Assembly (NCBI GenBank): GCA_024698585.1
Contig: JAILRB010000004.1
Span: 1-45,429 of the forward strand
Reading direction: 5' to 3'
DNA: 45,429 nucleotides
Source of the DNA: Eubacterium sp.
Lineage (GTDB): Bacteria; Bacillota; Clostridia; Lachnospirales; Lachnospiraceae
Positions 25,245-33,404 of the stretch are shown here, piece by piece. How positions within the stretch are numbered: the stretch's first letter is position 1; each line of letters starts with the position of its first letter. The position numbers and the translations under genes were made by a program. The notes beneath the pieces are model-generated. The model was given only the letters and a program-made list of their open reading frames with translations. It was not told where the DNA came from and made no database searches.

Positions 25245-25732
25245 TTCTTATTACCTCCTGGATAGTATGGTATAAACTTTCCTCTAATACGCGAATCTGG
25301 GTACTTGGAATTATATTGGGAACGAGGAGCAATAATATGTCTCCCCGACGGATATGCCCACACCAAATACTGTGGAGCCCAAACTGTAACATTCAGTTTG
25401 TTTGCTAGATGCTGTGCAAAACCATCCGGCAAGGCACCTGTATTACACGACAAAAGCCTTATGCCATTCTTCTTATAATCTTTTCTATGCTTAAGTATCC
25501 GGGCCAATTCGCGCGGCGTATAATAATCATTTTCACCGTCTCCAAATTTAATCTTGTATGGAGTGCCATGACCAACGACATCATACAGGCCATCTGGATC
25601 TATATCTTTACGATTAGCAATATTATTAATATAATCTAAGCTTTCACTCGCAAAAACTATTTCACCAGCCGCAGGATTACCTTCAAAATAACCTTTTGTG
25701 GCACCAAAGCCACCATGAAATCCTGCTCCCAT
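25241..25732 (-). CDS. Putative clan CD cysteine peptidase-like / toxin-domain protein
   Basis: A protein of 163 residues without signal peptide: MGAGFHGGFGATKGYFEG, then LYDVVGHGTPYKIKFGDG, YYTPRELARILKHRKDYKK, IRLLSCNTGALPDGFAQHLA and KLNVTVWAPQYLVWAYPSG. A His-Gly motif after a hydrophobic strand, followed by a second strand ending in SCNTG, is the His/Cys arrangement of clan CD peptidases, including the autoprocessing domains of large toxins. The putative pair would be His in VGHG and Cys in LLSCNTG. Many polymorphic toxin C termini share this layout. The ATG overlaps the DUF4417 stop (TAATG), with AGGAGG upstream. Assignment is by motif only. Confidence 0.55.
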   Translation of the reverse strand: MGAGFHGGFGATKGYFEGNPAAGEIVFASESLDYINNIANRKDIDPDGLYDVVGHGTPYKIKFGDGENDYYTPRELARILKHRKDYKKNGIRLLSCNTGALPDGFAQHLANKLNVTVWAPQYLVWAYPSGRHIIAPRSQYNSKYPDSRIRGKFIPYYPGGNKK

Positions 25733-26394
25733 TATCCCACCTCCTTATGAGATGTGGAATAATCGCTTTCAAACTGTACGATTTCAATTCCGGCATCAAT
25801 ATATTTCTGAAAGTACTTAGCTGATGCACTACCATATATCACCACAACGGTAGGCTGAAGACGATTGATAATAACATCAAAACCTTCAAGAAAGATTTCT
25901 CTATCTACCTTATGCTTCATATTTCCGTGTGTGCCAACGGCAATAACACAATGCTTTTCTATTCCATCACAGCTCACACGATATGTGCGTCTATCTCCAT
26001 ATCTAATATTTGGAATTACCGTGACGCCATTCATCTGAAGCCAATGACCTATCGCACGACTACGATAAATATTCCATAGTTGCATAACCAACGGCATATC
26101 ACGATATAAGCTAAAATCCGGGAGTATAACACCTTTATACCGCTGGAGAACCTCCAAGTACTTTCTTGGATTTCGCCAGATACGCTCAAACAAAAAGTCA
26201 TCTTCGTAAAAATGGACCCATTGATTGTAATCATGGCATGACAATGCTTTTGAAAACGGAAATAAGCGTTCTGGCACTTCATACGTCGGCCGTATACATG
26301 GAAATTCAAACAAACCAGCATATATAGCCACTGATACCAAAAAGGCATTAAAAACATCTTTGCAGCTTTTTCGCTGCACATTTACTCTGCTCAT
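25732..26394 (-). CDS. DUF4417 domain-containing protein
   Basis: A soluble protein of 220 residues. Characteristic stretches of DUF4417 are visible: YEVPERLFPFSKALSCHDYN, WVHFYEDDFLFERIWRNPRK, GVILPDFSLYRDMPLVMQLW, IGHWLQMNGVTVIPNIRYGD and CVIAVGTHGNMKHKVDREIF, ending with TVVVIYGSASAKYFQ. DUF4417 has no established biochemical function and occurs mostly in mobile elements and phages. The gene starts with GAAGGAGG before the ATG at 26394. It heads three overlapping genes and is preceded by a 300-base structured leader. The conserved Asp, Arg and His residues look enzymatic, but I cannot name a reaction. Confidence 0.8.
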   Translation of the reverse strand: MSRVNVQRKSCKDVFNAFLVSVAIYAGLFEFPCIRPTYEVPERLFPFSKALSCHDYNQWVHFYEDDFLFERIWRNPRKYLEVLQRYKGVILPDFSLYRDMPLVMQLWNIYRSRAIGHWLQMNGVTVIPNIRYGDRRTYRVSCDGIEKHCVIAVGTHGNMKHKVDREIFLEGFDVIINRLQPTVVVIYGSASAKYFQKYIDAGIEIVQFESDYSTSHKEVG

Positions 26395-26476
26395 AATAAA
26401 GCACCTCCTTCGAGATGTACAATCAGAAAAAAGCAGACTTTTCCTGAAGGTGATCTCTCAGGTACTTCATATGAAT

Positions 26477-26495
26477 TGTTCAGATTCGAGTTGAA
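26477..26495. repeat. 19-base direct repeat, copy 1
   Basis: TGTTCAGATTCGAGTTGAA occurs identically here and at 26596-26614, in the same orientation, 119 bases apart. Flanks of the two copies are unrelated. Confidence 0.85.
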
Positions 26496-26595
26496 ACACC
26501 CGGAGATAATTTTGCATCTGAAGTTCATTCCAGTGAACTCATTTGCTGTTACTTTTTTAAATTGCCATATGTGGCAATCCATGTTAAAATAATAA

Positions 26596-26614
26596 TGTTC
26601 AGATTCGAGTTGAA
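26596..26614. repeat. 19-base direct repeat, copy 2
   Basis: Identical to 26477-26495. In this copy part of the repeat is also one arm of a hairpin (ATTCGAGT with ACTCGAAT). Confidence 0.85.
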
Positions 26615-26696
26615 GTACTCGAATAGCACCGTATAGTAGTTCCAGCTATTATATGGTGCTTTTATTTTGTTCAATCAATTTACATCACCTCTTTCT

Positions 26697-27287
26697 TTAT
26701 TCATCATCACAAGATTTCAAAATGTCATACTTAAATGTTTCCATAAGAACCGGTTCTAAATGACCAATCAATGAAACCTCATAATCAAACAGATTCATAC
26801 CATACTTATTTCTACGACTCAGAATGTTTGAGCAAGCGTTTATTGCCGCCTCCATACTCATATCACAAAATGACACAATATCATTTGGTGAGTCCACTCC
26901 CTTTAACATTAAATATGGTGTCGGCCCCATAAAGTGTCGTGCAAAATAATCTGCCAGATCATCATCTTCATCGTTGTCATCATCGTATATATAATGCTTA
27001 AGTTCATGAAATATAGTAAGCCTTATAGCTCCTATCGAACCAAAATTGTCATTATAATAAATTGTTGGCGGAAGCTCCTTGGATTCTTTGACAAAAAATC
27101 CCTGTTTTGACTTTTTCTCTAGTAACCATCTATTCCCCTCCGGGAAAGCCGAATATGGAACCAAGGCCACGCCTAGCTTTTTGCAAACATCCACCGCATC
27201 TATTGGGAATGATCTAATATCATAATCCTGATAGATTTGATATATCACTTTATCTATTTCATCATAAACACTTCCATCTCTATACAT
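26697..27287 (-). CDS. ImmA/IrrE family metallo-endopeptidase
   Basis: A protein of about 196 residues from the ATG at 27287 (MYRDGSVYDEIDK, with AAGGAATGG upstream). The zinc protease motif is RLTIFHELKHYIYDDDN (HExxH), followed by DLADYFARHFMGPTPYL with the third-ligand Asp/Glu region. In mobile elements such proteases cleave an XRE repressor to trigger gene expression or excision, as with ImmR/ImmA of ICEBs1. Its start overlaps the end of the XRE gene upstream, the arrangement expected for a repressor/anti-repressor pair. Residues 110-118 are an unbroken acidic run. Confidence 0.85.
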   Translation of the reverse strand: MYRDGSVYDEIDKVIYQIYQDYDIRSFPIDAVDVCKKLGVALVPYSAFPEGNRWLLEKKSKQGFFVKESKELPPTIYYNDNFGSIGAIRLTIFHELKHYIYDDDNDEDDDLADYFARHFMGPTPYLMLKGVDSPNDIVSFCDMSMEAAINACSNILSRRNKYGMNLFDYEVSLIGHLEPVLMETFKYDILKSCDDE

Positions 27288-27597
27288 TACCATTCCTTCC
27301 AATCAGCAAAGCGATCAGCTGATTCTTCTCTTCTGCTGTTAATTCACCACCTTTGCGAGCAATTGCCGTAGAAATCGTATTAAACGCTGATTCTGTTGAT
27401 TCATCATCATCTAGTAAATATTCCGTTTCAACTTGCAATGCCTTTGCAACATTAACCACTATATCCATTCTCGGTTTTTGCCCTGAATGCAAGTATCTTG
27501 AAATGGAGCTTTCATTAATACCGCTTAACTGAGACAACTGCTTTTGATTGATATTCCTCTCATTCATTAAGTCCAGTACTTTCTTATTCCATGCCAT
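27280..27597 (-). CDS. XRE-family repressor paired with ImmA
   Basis: A protein of about 105 residues starting at the ATG at 27597 (MAWNKKVLDLMNERNINQK), with AGGAGG nine bases upstream. The helix-turn-helix reads QKQLSQLSGINESSISRYL, then HSGQKPRMDIVVNVAKALQ. The C-terminal part (LTAEEKNQLIALLIGR) is short. It lies behind a perfect promoter whose spacer holds a palindrome, which suggests it represses its own transcription. Together with the overlapping ImmA gene it forms a switch typical of integrative elements. Confidence 0.88.
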   Translation of the reverse strand: MAWNKKVLDLMNERNINQKQLSQLSGINESSISRYLHSGQKPRMDIVVNVAKALQVETEYLLDDDESTESAFNTISTAIARKGGELTAEEKNQLIALLIGRNGNV

Positions 27598-27624
27598 GAC
27601 ACATACCTCCTTTTCATAGTTCAA

Positions 27625-27653
27625 ATTATAAATTGCATTTTTGCAATTGTCAA
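27625..27653 (-). promoter_or_regulatory. Perfect promoter with operator in the spacer
   Basis: On the minus strand TTGACA (27648-27653), 17 bases, TATAAT (27625-27630). The spacer is almost entirely the palindrome AATTGCA-4-TGCAATT (27631-27648). A repressor bound there would block both promoter boxes; the adjacent XRE protein is the obvious candidate. Confidence 0.85.
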
Positions 27654-27729
27654 TCTCATTTCGTAAATTTCATCAAGATATAGTAACTTCCATCAAAAAA
27701 TATCGGAATATATAGTTGTTTCTTCAAAT

Positions 27730-27801
27730 AACAAACCCGTCCGAGCACGTCAATCACCAGAGCAATCTTCTCTGTCATTGACATTCCCGGACGGGTTTGT
27801 T
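27730..27801. repeat. Long compound hairpin
   Basis: A 14-bp outer stem (AACAAACCCGTCCG, 27730-27743, with 27788-27801), a 6-bp inner stem (GTCAAT 27749-27754 with ATTGAC 27777-27782) and a 5-bp terminal stem (CAGAG 27758-27762 with CTCTG 27770-27774). The plus strand continues TTTTATG, but no plus-strand gene precedes it. It may be a relic of a mobile element or a small RNA. The rest of 27654-27957 contains nothing else I can identify. Confidence 0.6.
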
Positions 27802-27957
27802 TTATGTTAATCAAGGCACTTAAGGATAAGTGTCCTAAATCCAATATTCATTTTAGGGAAATTTATCGACCTAGGGGATTCTCTAACTTTTAAAACTATA
27901 ATTATAATCAACTTGTTGCTTCATTATTCGGGCACCAAAACGGTTTCTTATTTCATA

Positions 27958-30900
27958 CTACGGAATCAATGGGCTTTCCCATGTAGAATCAACTTCTTCA
28001 TAATCAGGGTTTGATGGTTTCAGAATCGTATTATATAAATAATTGTGTTCTTCCAGAGAACCCATCAGTTTTGCCTGATAAAGTCTGTCACTTATAGTGT
28101 ATACACTCATCGTTTTCGTGTTACTGTACACATAAGAACCATCTTTTAGCTGTGCATACGCTCTAACCTTAATGGACGTATTATAGAATTTAACGTTCTT
28201 CAGTAAGCGCATTGTCATTGCATAGCTTGTAGCATTTTCTAAGTTTCCAAAATGCTTGGACATTGTTCCATATGCATTTGCTTCATAAGTAAATACAGAT
28301 TTCAGAGTACTTCCTACCACTAATGGTTCATCACCCACATAATCTGCAAGACCAAAAACAAGTCCCTTCTTCACAACATCACTCGAATTTGTAACAGTGT
28401 AAATCGCACGGAATCCTTCCTTCTTAACGTTCATCTGGAAACCGTTCAATTCTACGGAAACAGATTCTTTTTCTGTTGTTTCTTCCTTCGTGGTCACTTC
28501 TTTTGTGGTTACTTCTTTTGTGGTTACTTCCTTAGTTGTGGTTTCTTCTGTCGTTGTTTCAACCACAGTACCTTCCTTCTTAATTCTGATGGTTGCTGTA
28601 CCGCCGGCATAATTTACTACGACAGTATTTTCTCCCTGATTCAGAACAGAAAGTGGAATGATTAATCCGGCACCCTGAATATTCTGTGCATCCAATGTTG
28701 CTCCGTTTACTGTAGCACCACTGATTCCTGCAGGAACATTCGCATAAATTCCGCGTTCCGGTGTAAATCCCGGCGACTGAATGTTTACGATTGTTGCTAC
28801 GGTAGAATTGTCATAGTAATAATCAGAAGGCTGTCCTCCATCGTCGGAAATACGAACCCATTCGCCTGTTGCGGAAGTTGGGTTTTCCTGAACTTTTGAT
28901 GTCGGTTCTACCTGCTTTGTTGTTTCCGGTGCCTTTGTTGTCTGCTCTTCCTTCTTTGTAATTGTAAAATCAGTTACATTACATGCACCGTTCTGAGCAG
29001 TAATGGTAAGTTTATAAGTTCCCTTTGCTGAGAAAGATATCTCTGTGGTGTGTGGAATAAATGTTTCCCATCCTGTACTGCCTTGAACCGGAACTGTTGT
29101 TATTGCCTGATCATTCAAGGAAACTTTCATTCCACTGGCATTCCACTGTGTATTGCCTGCTGCCAGATTTAAAGTCAATACATATGTTCCAGCTTCCTGC
29201 ACATTAATATAATAATCCAAATAGGAATTATTATTTAATCCACCGGCATAAGTTACTCCGTTGGCCGTAGTCAATGTAATATCACTGGATTTCTTTCCAA
29301 AATCTCCAACTTTTACAGTTCCCGGAACGTTCGTTACGGTAACTTCTCCGGAACCGCCTTCTCCCACGATTGGAAGAATTGCTTCATGAATTGCATTCAA
29401 TAAACTTAAGGAGCTGTTTGTGGAATCCTGACTGATTTCCCAGATCATGACACCGCCAGCGTTTTCAGCTGCATAAGTTGCTTTCTGTTTCATGGTTGGA
29501 ATACCATTATAGTAAACGGTTGTTCCATTAATTACAGCAGAGTCTGTCTGTGCATACGCTGCATTCTTTGCAACAATATCTGCATACGCTGCCCAGTTTG
29601 GTCTTTCATAGAAAGGCACACCGATGACAAGTTTGTTAGCCGGTACTCCCATAGTATTTTTCCAATAATTAAAGGACTCTGTCGCAAGACTGTATGGAGA
29701 ATGACCTGCTCCACCATCTCCATCGTATGCCATCAGATTTACAAAGTCCAAAAGGTCTAATACTTCACTGGTAAATCCGGAACCACTGGTCGCTGCTACA
29801 GCAACAGTTAAAATCATATTATTCTGATTACAGAGTGCTCTTAATTTCTTCATAAAATCAACATACTGTGCCTGACTGGAAGAAGTTGGATATTCCCAAT
29901 CGATATCAACTCCCTTGAATCCATGTTGTACTGCCTGATTTACAATACTATTTGCCAAAGACTGACGTTTTGCTTCCGTATCTGTATTTGCTTCAAAGAT
30001 TACACTACACTTCTTATCCGAATCCCAGGAATCTGAATGACTCCATCCACCTACAGACAGTACCGGTACAACATTATGCTGATTACATGCATTTACCATT
30101 GCCTTAATATTCGCTGTTTCTCCGCTAAGGCTCTGCATGGTACCATTCAGTGAACCTGATGGAAGACCAAACGCATAATATGCATGGGTTATTTTATCCC
30201 ACTGTACCTGACTCGTAATGTCACCATACCAGTTTGGATAATATGCTACTACCTTGAAGTCATTTCCGTATCTTGTGGAAGAAGAATTCTTCGGAATTTC
30301 CACAGTTGCTTCCTGAGTCTGTGGCTGTGTCTGAGGCTGTGTAGGATTTTCTGTCTGAGTTTCTCCCGGGATGGTTGCCTTTCCGGTTACAGACTTCAGA
30401 TTGAAGGTTTCCCAGGTTCCTACAGATTCTCCACAGGCATGTAAAATTCCTGCCTTGGAATCGTTAATGTCAGCCTGTACATATTTTCCGTTGGCATTTG
30501 CCTTAATTGCATAAGTTCCATTGGACTGTTTTTCCAATGTGAACTTTTCCCAATCACTGATTTTGTTGCTTCGTGCCTTCACCGGATTTTCTGTATCCGT
30601 ATCATCAATGATTGCACAAAGGTATTTATTGTTTGCTCTTGCCTGGAAAGAATAAGTTCCGTCACTGTTTCGAATGATTCGGAACTGTTCCCAGCCACCG
30701 GATGAATCACGGTCTGCTACCAGATTAGATTCTCCGTAATCTTCGGAACAAACATATTTGGAATTAATCGTTGCCTGAATTCCAAAATAACTATCATCTG
30801 TTAAGGCAGTATCGGCAAAAACAACAGTTCCCGGAAGTTTTGGTTTCATATTGTTATAAGTAACTCCTGTGCTACTGTTGTTAGTGCCAATATTACCGCT

Positions 30901-32115
30901 ACCCCATTTCGTTCGGATGGCATCTTCAGAATCAGAAGAAGGATTTACCTTTCCCTGATTTGCATATTCATGATAAATTCCCCAACTTCCCATACCGTTG
31001 GACTTGTAAGACCAGTTCGTATAATGCCAACCGGCCTTGTTCATTTTATCAAGAACATATTTCCATTTTGCATCTCCATCAAAGCAGTTAAATTCACCGA
31101 TGTATGTCGGAACGCCGTAATTGGCACTGTTTACACTGCTAACCAGGTTATTAATGGCATTTACCTGTCCGTTATAATTTTCGTCATTATCTGCCACATA
31201 ATCCCATGGATAATGGTGATATTCGTACATTACGTTCGTCCAGCCATAGCGGGATGGATTTGGAAGATTTGCTGTACCCCAGCATGATTCCATAATAATG
31301 ATATGATCCGGGTCAACGGAACGAATTGTATCATACATTCTGTCATAGAAATTCCAATGCTTCTCGCCGGTTGAACCTGCTTTTTCTCCCGGCTCATTCA
31401 AGGTATCGTAACCTGCTACTGCCGGATTTCCAGCATAATGCTGTGCAACAACTTTCCACAAATCCAATGTCTGTGTCATCAATGTTTCATTGCTGAAAAA
31501 TGTTACATCAGATACACTGTCAAGTACCTGACCGGAATGATCCTGACCATTCTGTGAACCAAAGGCACCATGAAGGTCTAAAATCACATAAATCCCTCTC
31601 TGACTACACTGCTCCACAATCCAGTCCAATCGGGTAAATGCATCGGAACGAAGCACCCAACTGTTTCCGGACTTCTTGTACAGATTCATATAAGTAAACG
31701 GCACTCGAACTACAGACATTCCCATATTTTTCATATTGTCAAAGTCTGCTGTTGTTATGTAATTACTTTCATAGTAATCTAACAATTCCAATGCCTTGTC
31801 CTGTCCAAACTGATTGGTCAGTCCTTCAAGAATTGTCTTCTGATCCGGAGCATCTGTGGAACTCATCCAGCTTTCCTGTACAAAAAGGTTTCCCAGGTTT
31901 GTTCCTCGAAGATAAACATTGTTTCCCTTTCCATAATTGTTTTTCACATAGGTCCCGTCGACTTTCAAAAAGTCATTCTTTGTAAAGCCTGTTGTGGCAG
32001 CCTTTACCGCTTTCACATCATTTCCCATTCCAATTCCGGTAAATAAACCGGCGGTCAGACACATTGCCATGGTGTATGCCAATGCTCTTTTACCCATTCC
32101 TTTGAATTTCCGCAT
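27958..32115 (-). CDS. Secreted GH5 / fascin-like / GH18 / CBM6 multidomain enzyme with shared C-terminal domain
   Basis: About 1385 residues from the ATG at 32115 (GGAGG five bases upstream). Order: signal peptide; GH5 catalytic domain about 46-410, with acid/base Glu in YDTLNEPG (about 241) and nucleophile Glu in YIGEFN (about 341), its LRGTNLGNLFVQESW start recalling exo-beta-1,3-glucanases; fascin-like beta-trefoil 436-576; PTQ linker; GH18 chitinase domain about 615-915 with GVDIDWEYP (catalytic Glu about 741); CBM6-like module 926-1054; beta-sandwich 1080-1180; Thr/Lys/Glu linker with TTKEV repeats; the C-terminal domain shared by the five proteins of this locus. Probably attacks beta-glucan and chitin together. 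It lies 221 bases after the preceding truncated gene and may have its own promoter. Confidence 0.85.
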   Translation of the reverse strand: MRKFKGMGKRALAYTMAMCLTAGLFTGIGMGNDVKAVKAATTGFTKNDFLKVDGTYVKNNYGKGNNVYLRGTNLGNLFVQESWMSSTDAPDQKTILEGLTNQFGQDKALELLDYYESNYITTADFDNMKNMGMSVVRVPFTYMNLYKKSGNSWVLRSDAFTRLDWIVEQCSQRGIYVILDLHGAFGSQNGQDHSGQVLDSVSDVTFFSNETLMTQTLDLWKVVAQHYAGNPAVAGYDTLNEPGEKAGSTGEKHWNFYDRMYDTIRSVDPDHIIIMESCWGTANLPNPSRYGWTNVMYEYHHYPWDYVADNDENYNGQVNAINNLVSSVNSANYGVPTYIGEFNCFDGDAKWKYVLDKMNKAGWHYTNWSYKSNGMGSWGIYHEYANQGKVNPSSDSEDAIRTKWGSGNIGTNNSSTGVTYNNMKPKLPGTVVFADTALTDDSYFGIQATINSKYVCSEDYGESNLVADRDSSGGWEQFRIIRNSDGTYSFQARANNKYLCAIIDDTDTENPVKARSNKISDWEKFTLEKQSNGTYAIKANANGKYVQADINDSKAGILHACGESVGTWETFNLKSVTGKATIPGETQTENPTQPQTQPQTQEATVEIPKNSSSTRYGNDFKVVAYYPNWYGDITSQVQWDKITHAYYAFGLPSGSLNGTMQSLSGETANIKAMVNACNQHNVVPVLSVGGWSHSDSWDSDKKCSVIFEANTDTEAKRQSLANSIVNQAVQHGFKGVDIDWEYPTSSSQAQYVDFMKKLRALCNQNNMILTVAVAATSGSGFTSEVLDLLDFVNLMAYDGDGGAGHSPYSLATESFNYWKNTMGVPANKLVIGVPFYERPNWAAYADIVAKNAAYAQTDSAVINGTTVYYNGIPTMKQKATYAAENAGGVMIWEISQDSTNSSLSLLNAIHEAILPIVGEGGSGEVTVTNVPGTVKVGDFGKKSSDITLTTANGVTYAGGLNNNSYLDYYINVQEAGTYVLTLNLAAGNTQWNASGMKVSLNDQAITTVPVQGSTGWETFIPHTTEISFSAKGTYKLTITAQNGACNVTDFTITKKEEQTTKAPETTKQVEPTSKVQENPTSATGEWVRISDDGGQPSDYYYDNSTVATIVNIQSPGFTPERGIYANVPAGISGATVNGATLDAQNIQGAGLIIPLSVLNQGENTVVVNYAGGTATIRIKKEGTVVETTTEETTTKEVTTKEVTTKEVTTKEETTEKESVSVELNGFQMNVKKEGFRAIYTVTNSSDVVKKGLVFGLADYVGDEPLVVGSTLKSVFTYEANAYGTMSKHFGNLENATSYAMTMRLLKNVKFYNTSIKVRAYAQLKDGSYVYSNTKTMSVYTISDRLYQAKLMGSLEEHNYLYNTILKPSNPDYEEVDSTWESPLIP

Positions 32116-32147
32116 TTTTTCCTCCATCCTTGCGTTGTTTTAAGACT

Positions 32148-32186
32148 TATAAATCTTACCGGTTTGTCATTTTAGCGAGATTTATA
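32148..32186 (-). promoter_or_regulatory. Leader hairpin upstream of the GH5-GH18 gene
   Basis: TATAAATCT (32148-32156) pairs with AGATTTATA (32178-32186). A competing pairing within TAAGACTTATAAATCTTA (32141-32158) uses the same bases. The rest of 32187-32336 holds a TATGCACA/TGTGCATA hairpin just after the upstream stop and a weak TATAAA-type box; no clear promoter. Confidence 0.4.
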
Positions 32187-32336
32187 ATTCTTATGTTTTC
32201 CTTCAAACTCAAAGCCCCATAGGTACTTTCATTTTATACCAAATTCTGGTACCGCACCATATACAATCACACCTGATATGTAGTATGGCTTTATATTATA
32301 TGCACAAAAAATATGTGCATAGTAATAACATCTTTT

Positions 32337-33404
32337 TTACTCATCCAAAATTGCAATTCCATGATTCCAATGGTAATCACAGTACTGATAATTCGGATTC
32401 ACTTTTGTTAAGATCTGCTGATACAAATAATCATGTCCCTGCAGATTTGACATTTTCTGATTCTGATGCAACACATCAGCTAAATGATATATGTTGAATA
32501 CACCCGGATTGCTGTAAATTACAGAGCCGTCCTTTAATTTTGCATACGCTCTTACACCAATCTCCGATGTATAAAAGTCTCTGTTCTTCAATAGTTTCAT
32601 TGTCAATGCATAACTTTTTCCCTGGTCAAACCCTGTCTCATAGCATCGTGACAATGGCTTTGCCAGATTTACGGAATAAGCATAAACTGATTTTTGTTTC
32701 CTTTCCAAAATCAGATTTTCCTTTGTGACATAATCCATCAATCCGTAAATCATTCCTGTTTCCTGAATTTCATTGGCCGGATCCGACACTGAAAAGACAA
32801 TTCGAAATCCTTCCAAAACATCACTAATCTGAGAACCGTTCAGGGAAATTTCCGTACGACTTACCGGCTGACTCTGATTTTTTAAGGAAATGGACATTCC
32901 CGTGATATTCACGCCACCCATTCCACAAATCACCTTAACCGTATTGTCACTTCCTGCCTTTAAATCAACGAAGCATCGCGCCACGCCCTTTCCGTAATCA
33001 CTCCAACCGGATGTTTTATCAAACTTCAGGAAATATCCGTCCCCTGAAGCATCTCCACTGCTGTGTACCAGTCCTGTGGCGCCATCCCCTTCTAACTGCG
33101 CATCGCCGAATAGCGTTGCTTCTGCGGCACTGTAATTTGTCGTTTCCACAAAATCCTCCGGATTTGGTTTACTGTTATTTCCTGTCAGATCCGCCGGATT
33201 TACAACATCCACATTTTCAACACCCCGTTTCGTCTGTTCTACCTTCTGAATGGAACCGTCTTCCCGAAACGTCACTTCATCCACACATACAGAGCGAAGG
33301 GTTCCATTTCCGGATATTTCACAATTATGAAGGATAATATGAGTAGTGCCATAACCATTCCTGTTGTAATAATTTTTTTCATAGTATCGCCTTCCATAGG
33401 TTTC
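32337..33404 (-). pseudogene. 5'-truncated GH43-like enzyme with CBM and shared C-terminal domain
   Basis: The open frame runs unbroken from just after the stop of the upstream gene (33405) to 32337, without a proper start; a GTG at 33284 has no ribosome site. It begins with what looks like the end of a GH43-type catalytic domain (HNCEISGNGTLRSVCVDEV, then REDGSIQKVEQTKRGVENV), then a CBM35/CBM6-like module (about 32860-33150), then the C-terminal domain shared in this locus (LNGSQISDVLEGFRIVF ... VRAYAKLKDGSVIYS). The catalytic domain proper is missing. In another frame an ATG at 33382 with GGAAGG upstream opens a signal-peptide-like 37-codon frame (MKKIITTGMVMALLILSFII) that ends without joining the main frame. 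Confidence 0.6.

Larger units (their letters stand above)
26396..26660 (-). other. Hairpin-rich leader upstream of DUF4417 (candidate structured RNA)
   Basis: About 300 bases separate the ImmA stop (26697) from the DUF4417 start. On the minus strand they contain, in order: AGCACC...GGTGCT (about 26625-26660), ATTCGAGT...ACTCGAAT (about 26602-26623), ATTGCCA-loop-TGGCAAT (26561-26578), and GTTCACTGGAATGAAC (26523-26538). A CCTGA...TCAGG hairpin follows, then a T-run 40-50 bases before the gene. A 63-codon frame (26391-26582) spans part of it but has no ribosome site. The density of stems suggests a cis-acting or trans-acting RNA. Confidence 0.45.

Noticed and set aside
26391..26582. 63-codon minus-strand frame ending in ATGA overlap with DUF4417
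   Set aside because: No ribosome site, and composition follows the hairpin-rich leader; the region is better explained as structured RNA. Kept only as an alternative.
7391..27834. Shared 12-mer GACACTTATCCT at 7391-7402 and (inverted) 27823-27834
   Set aside because: Many 12-base matches are expected by chance in 45 kb, and the flanks do not match well enough to claim a dispersed repeat.
27656..27844. 62-codon minus-strand frame
   Set aside because: Most of it is the two arms of the compound hairpin, with no ribosome site and no recognisable protein feature.
28440..28570. Short tandem repeats in DNA, considered as CRISPR-like or phase-variable
   Set aside because: They encode the TTKEV linker repeats in frame, have no spacers and no homopolymer tract.
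32200..32260. Possible c-di-GMP or other riboswitch before the GH5-GH18 gene
   Set aside because: A CAAACCGG fragment recalls GEMM motifs, but the rest of the conserved core is absent.
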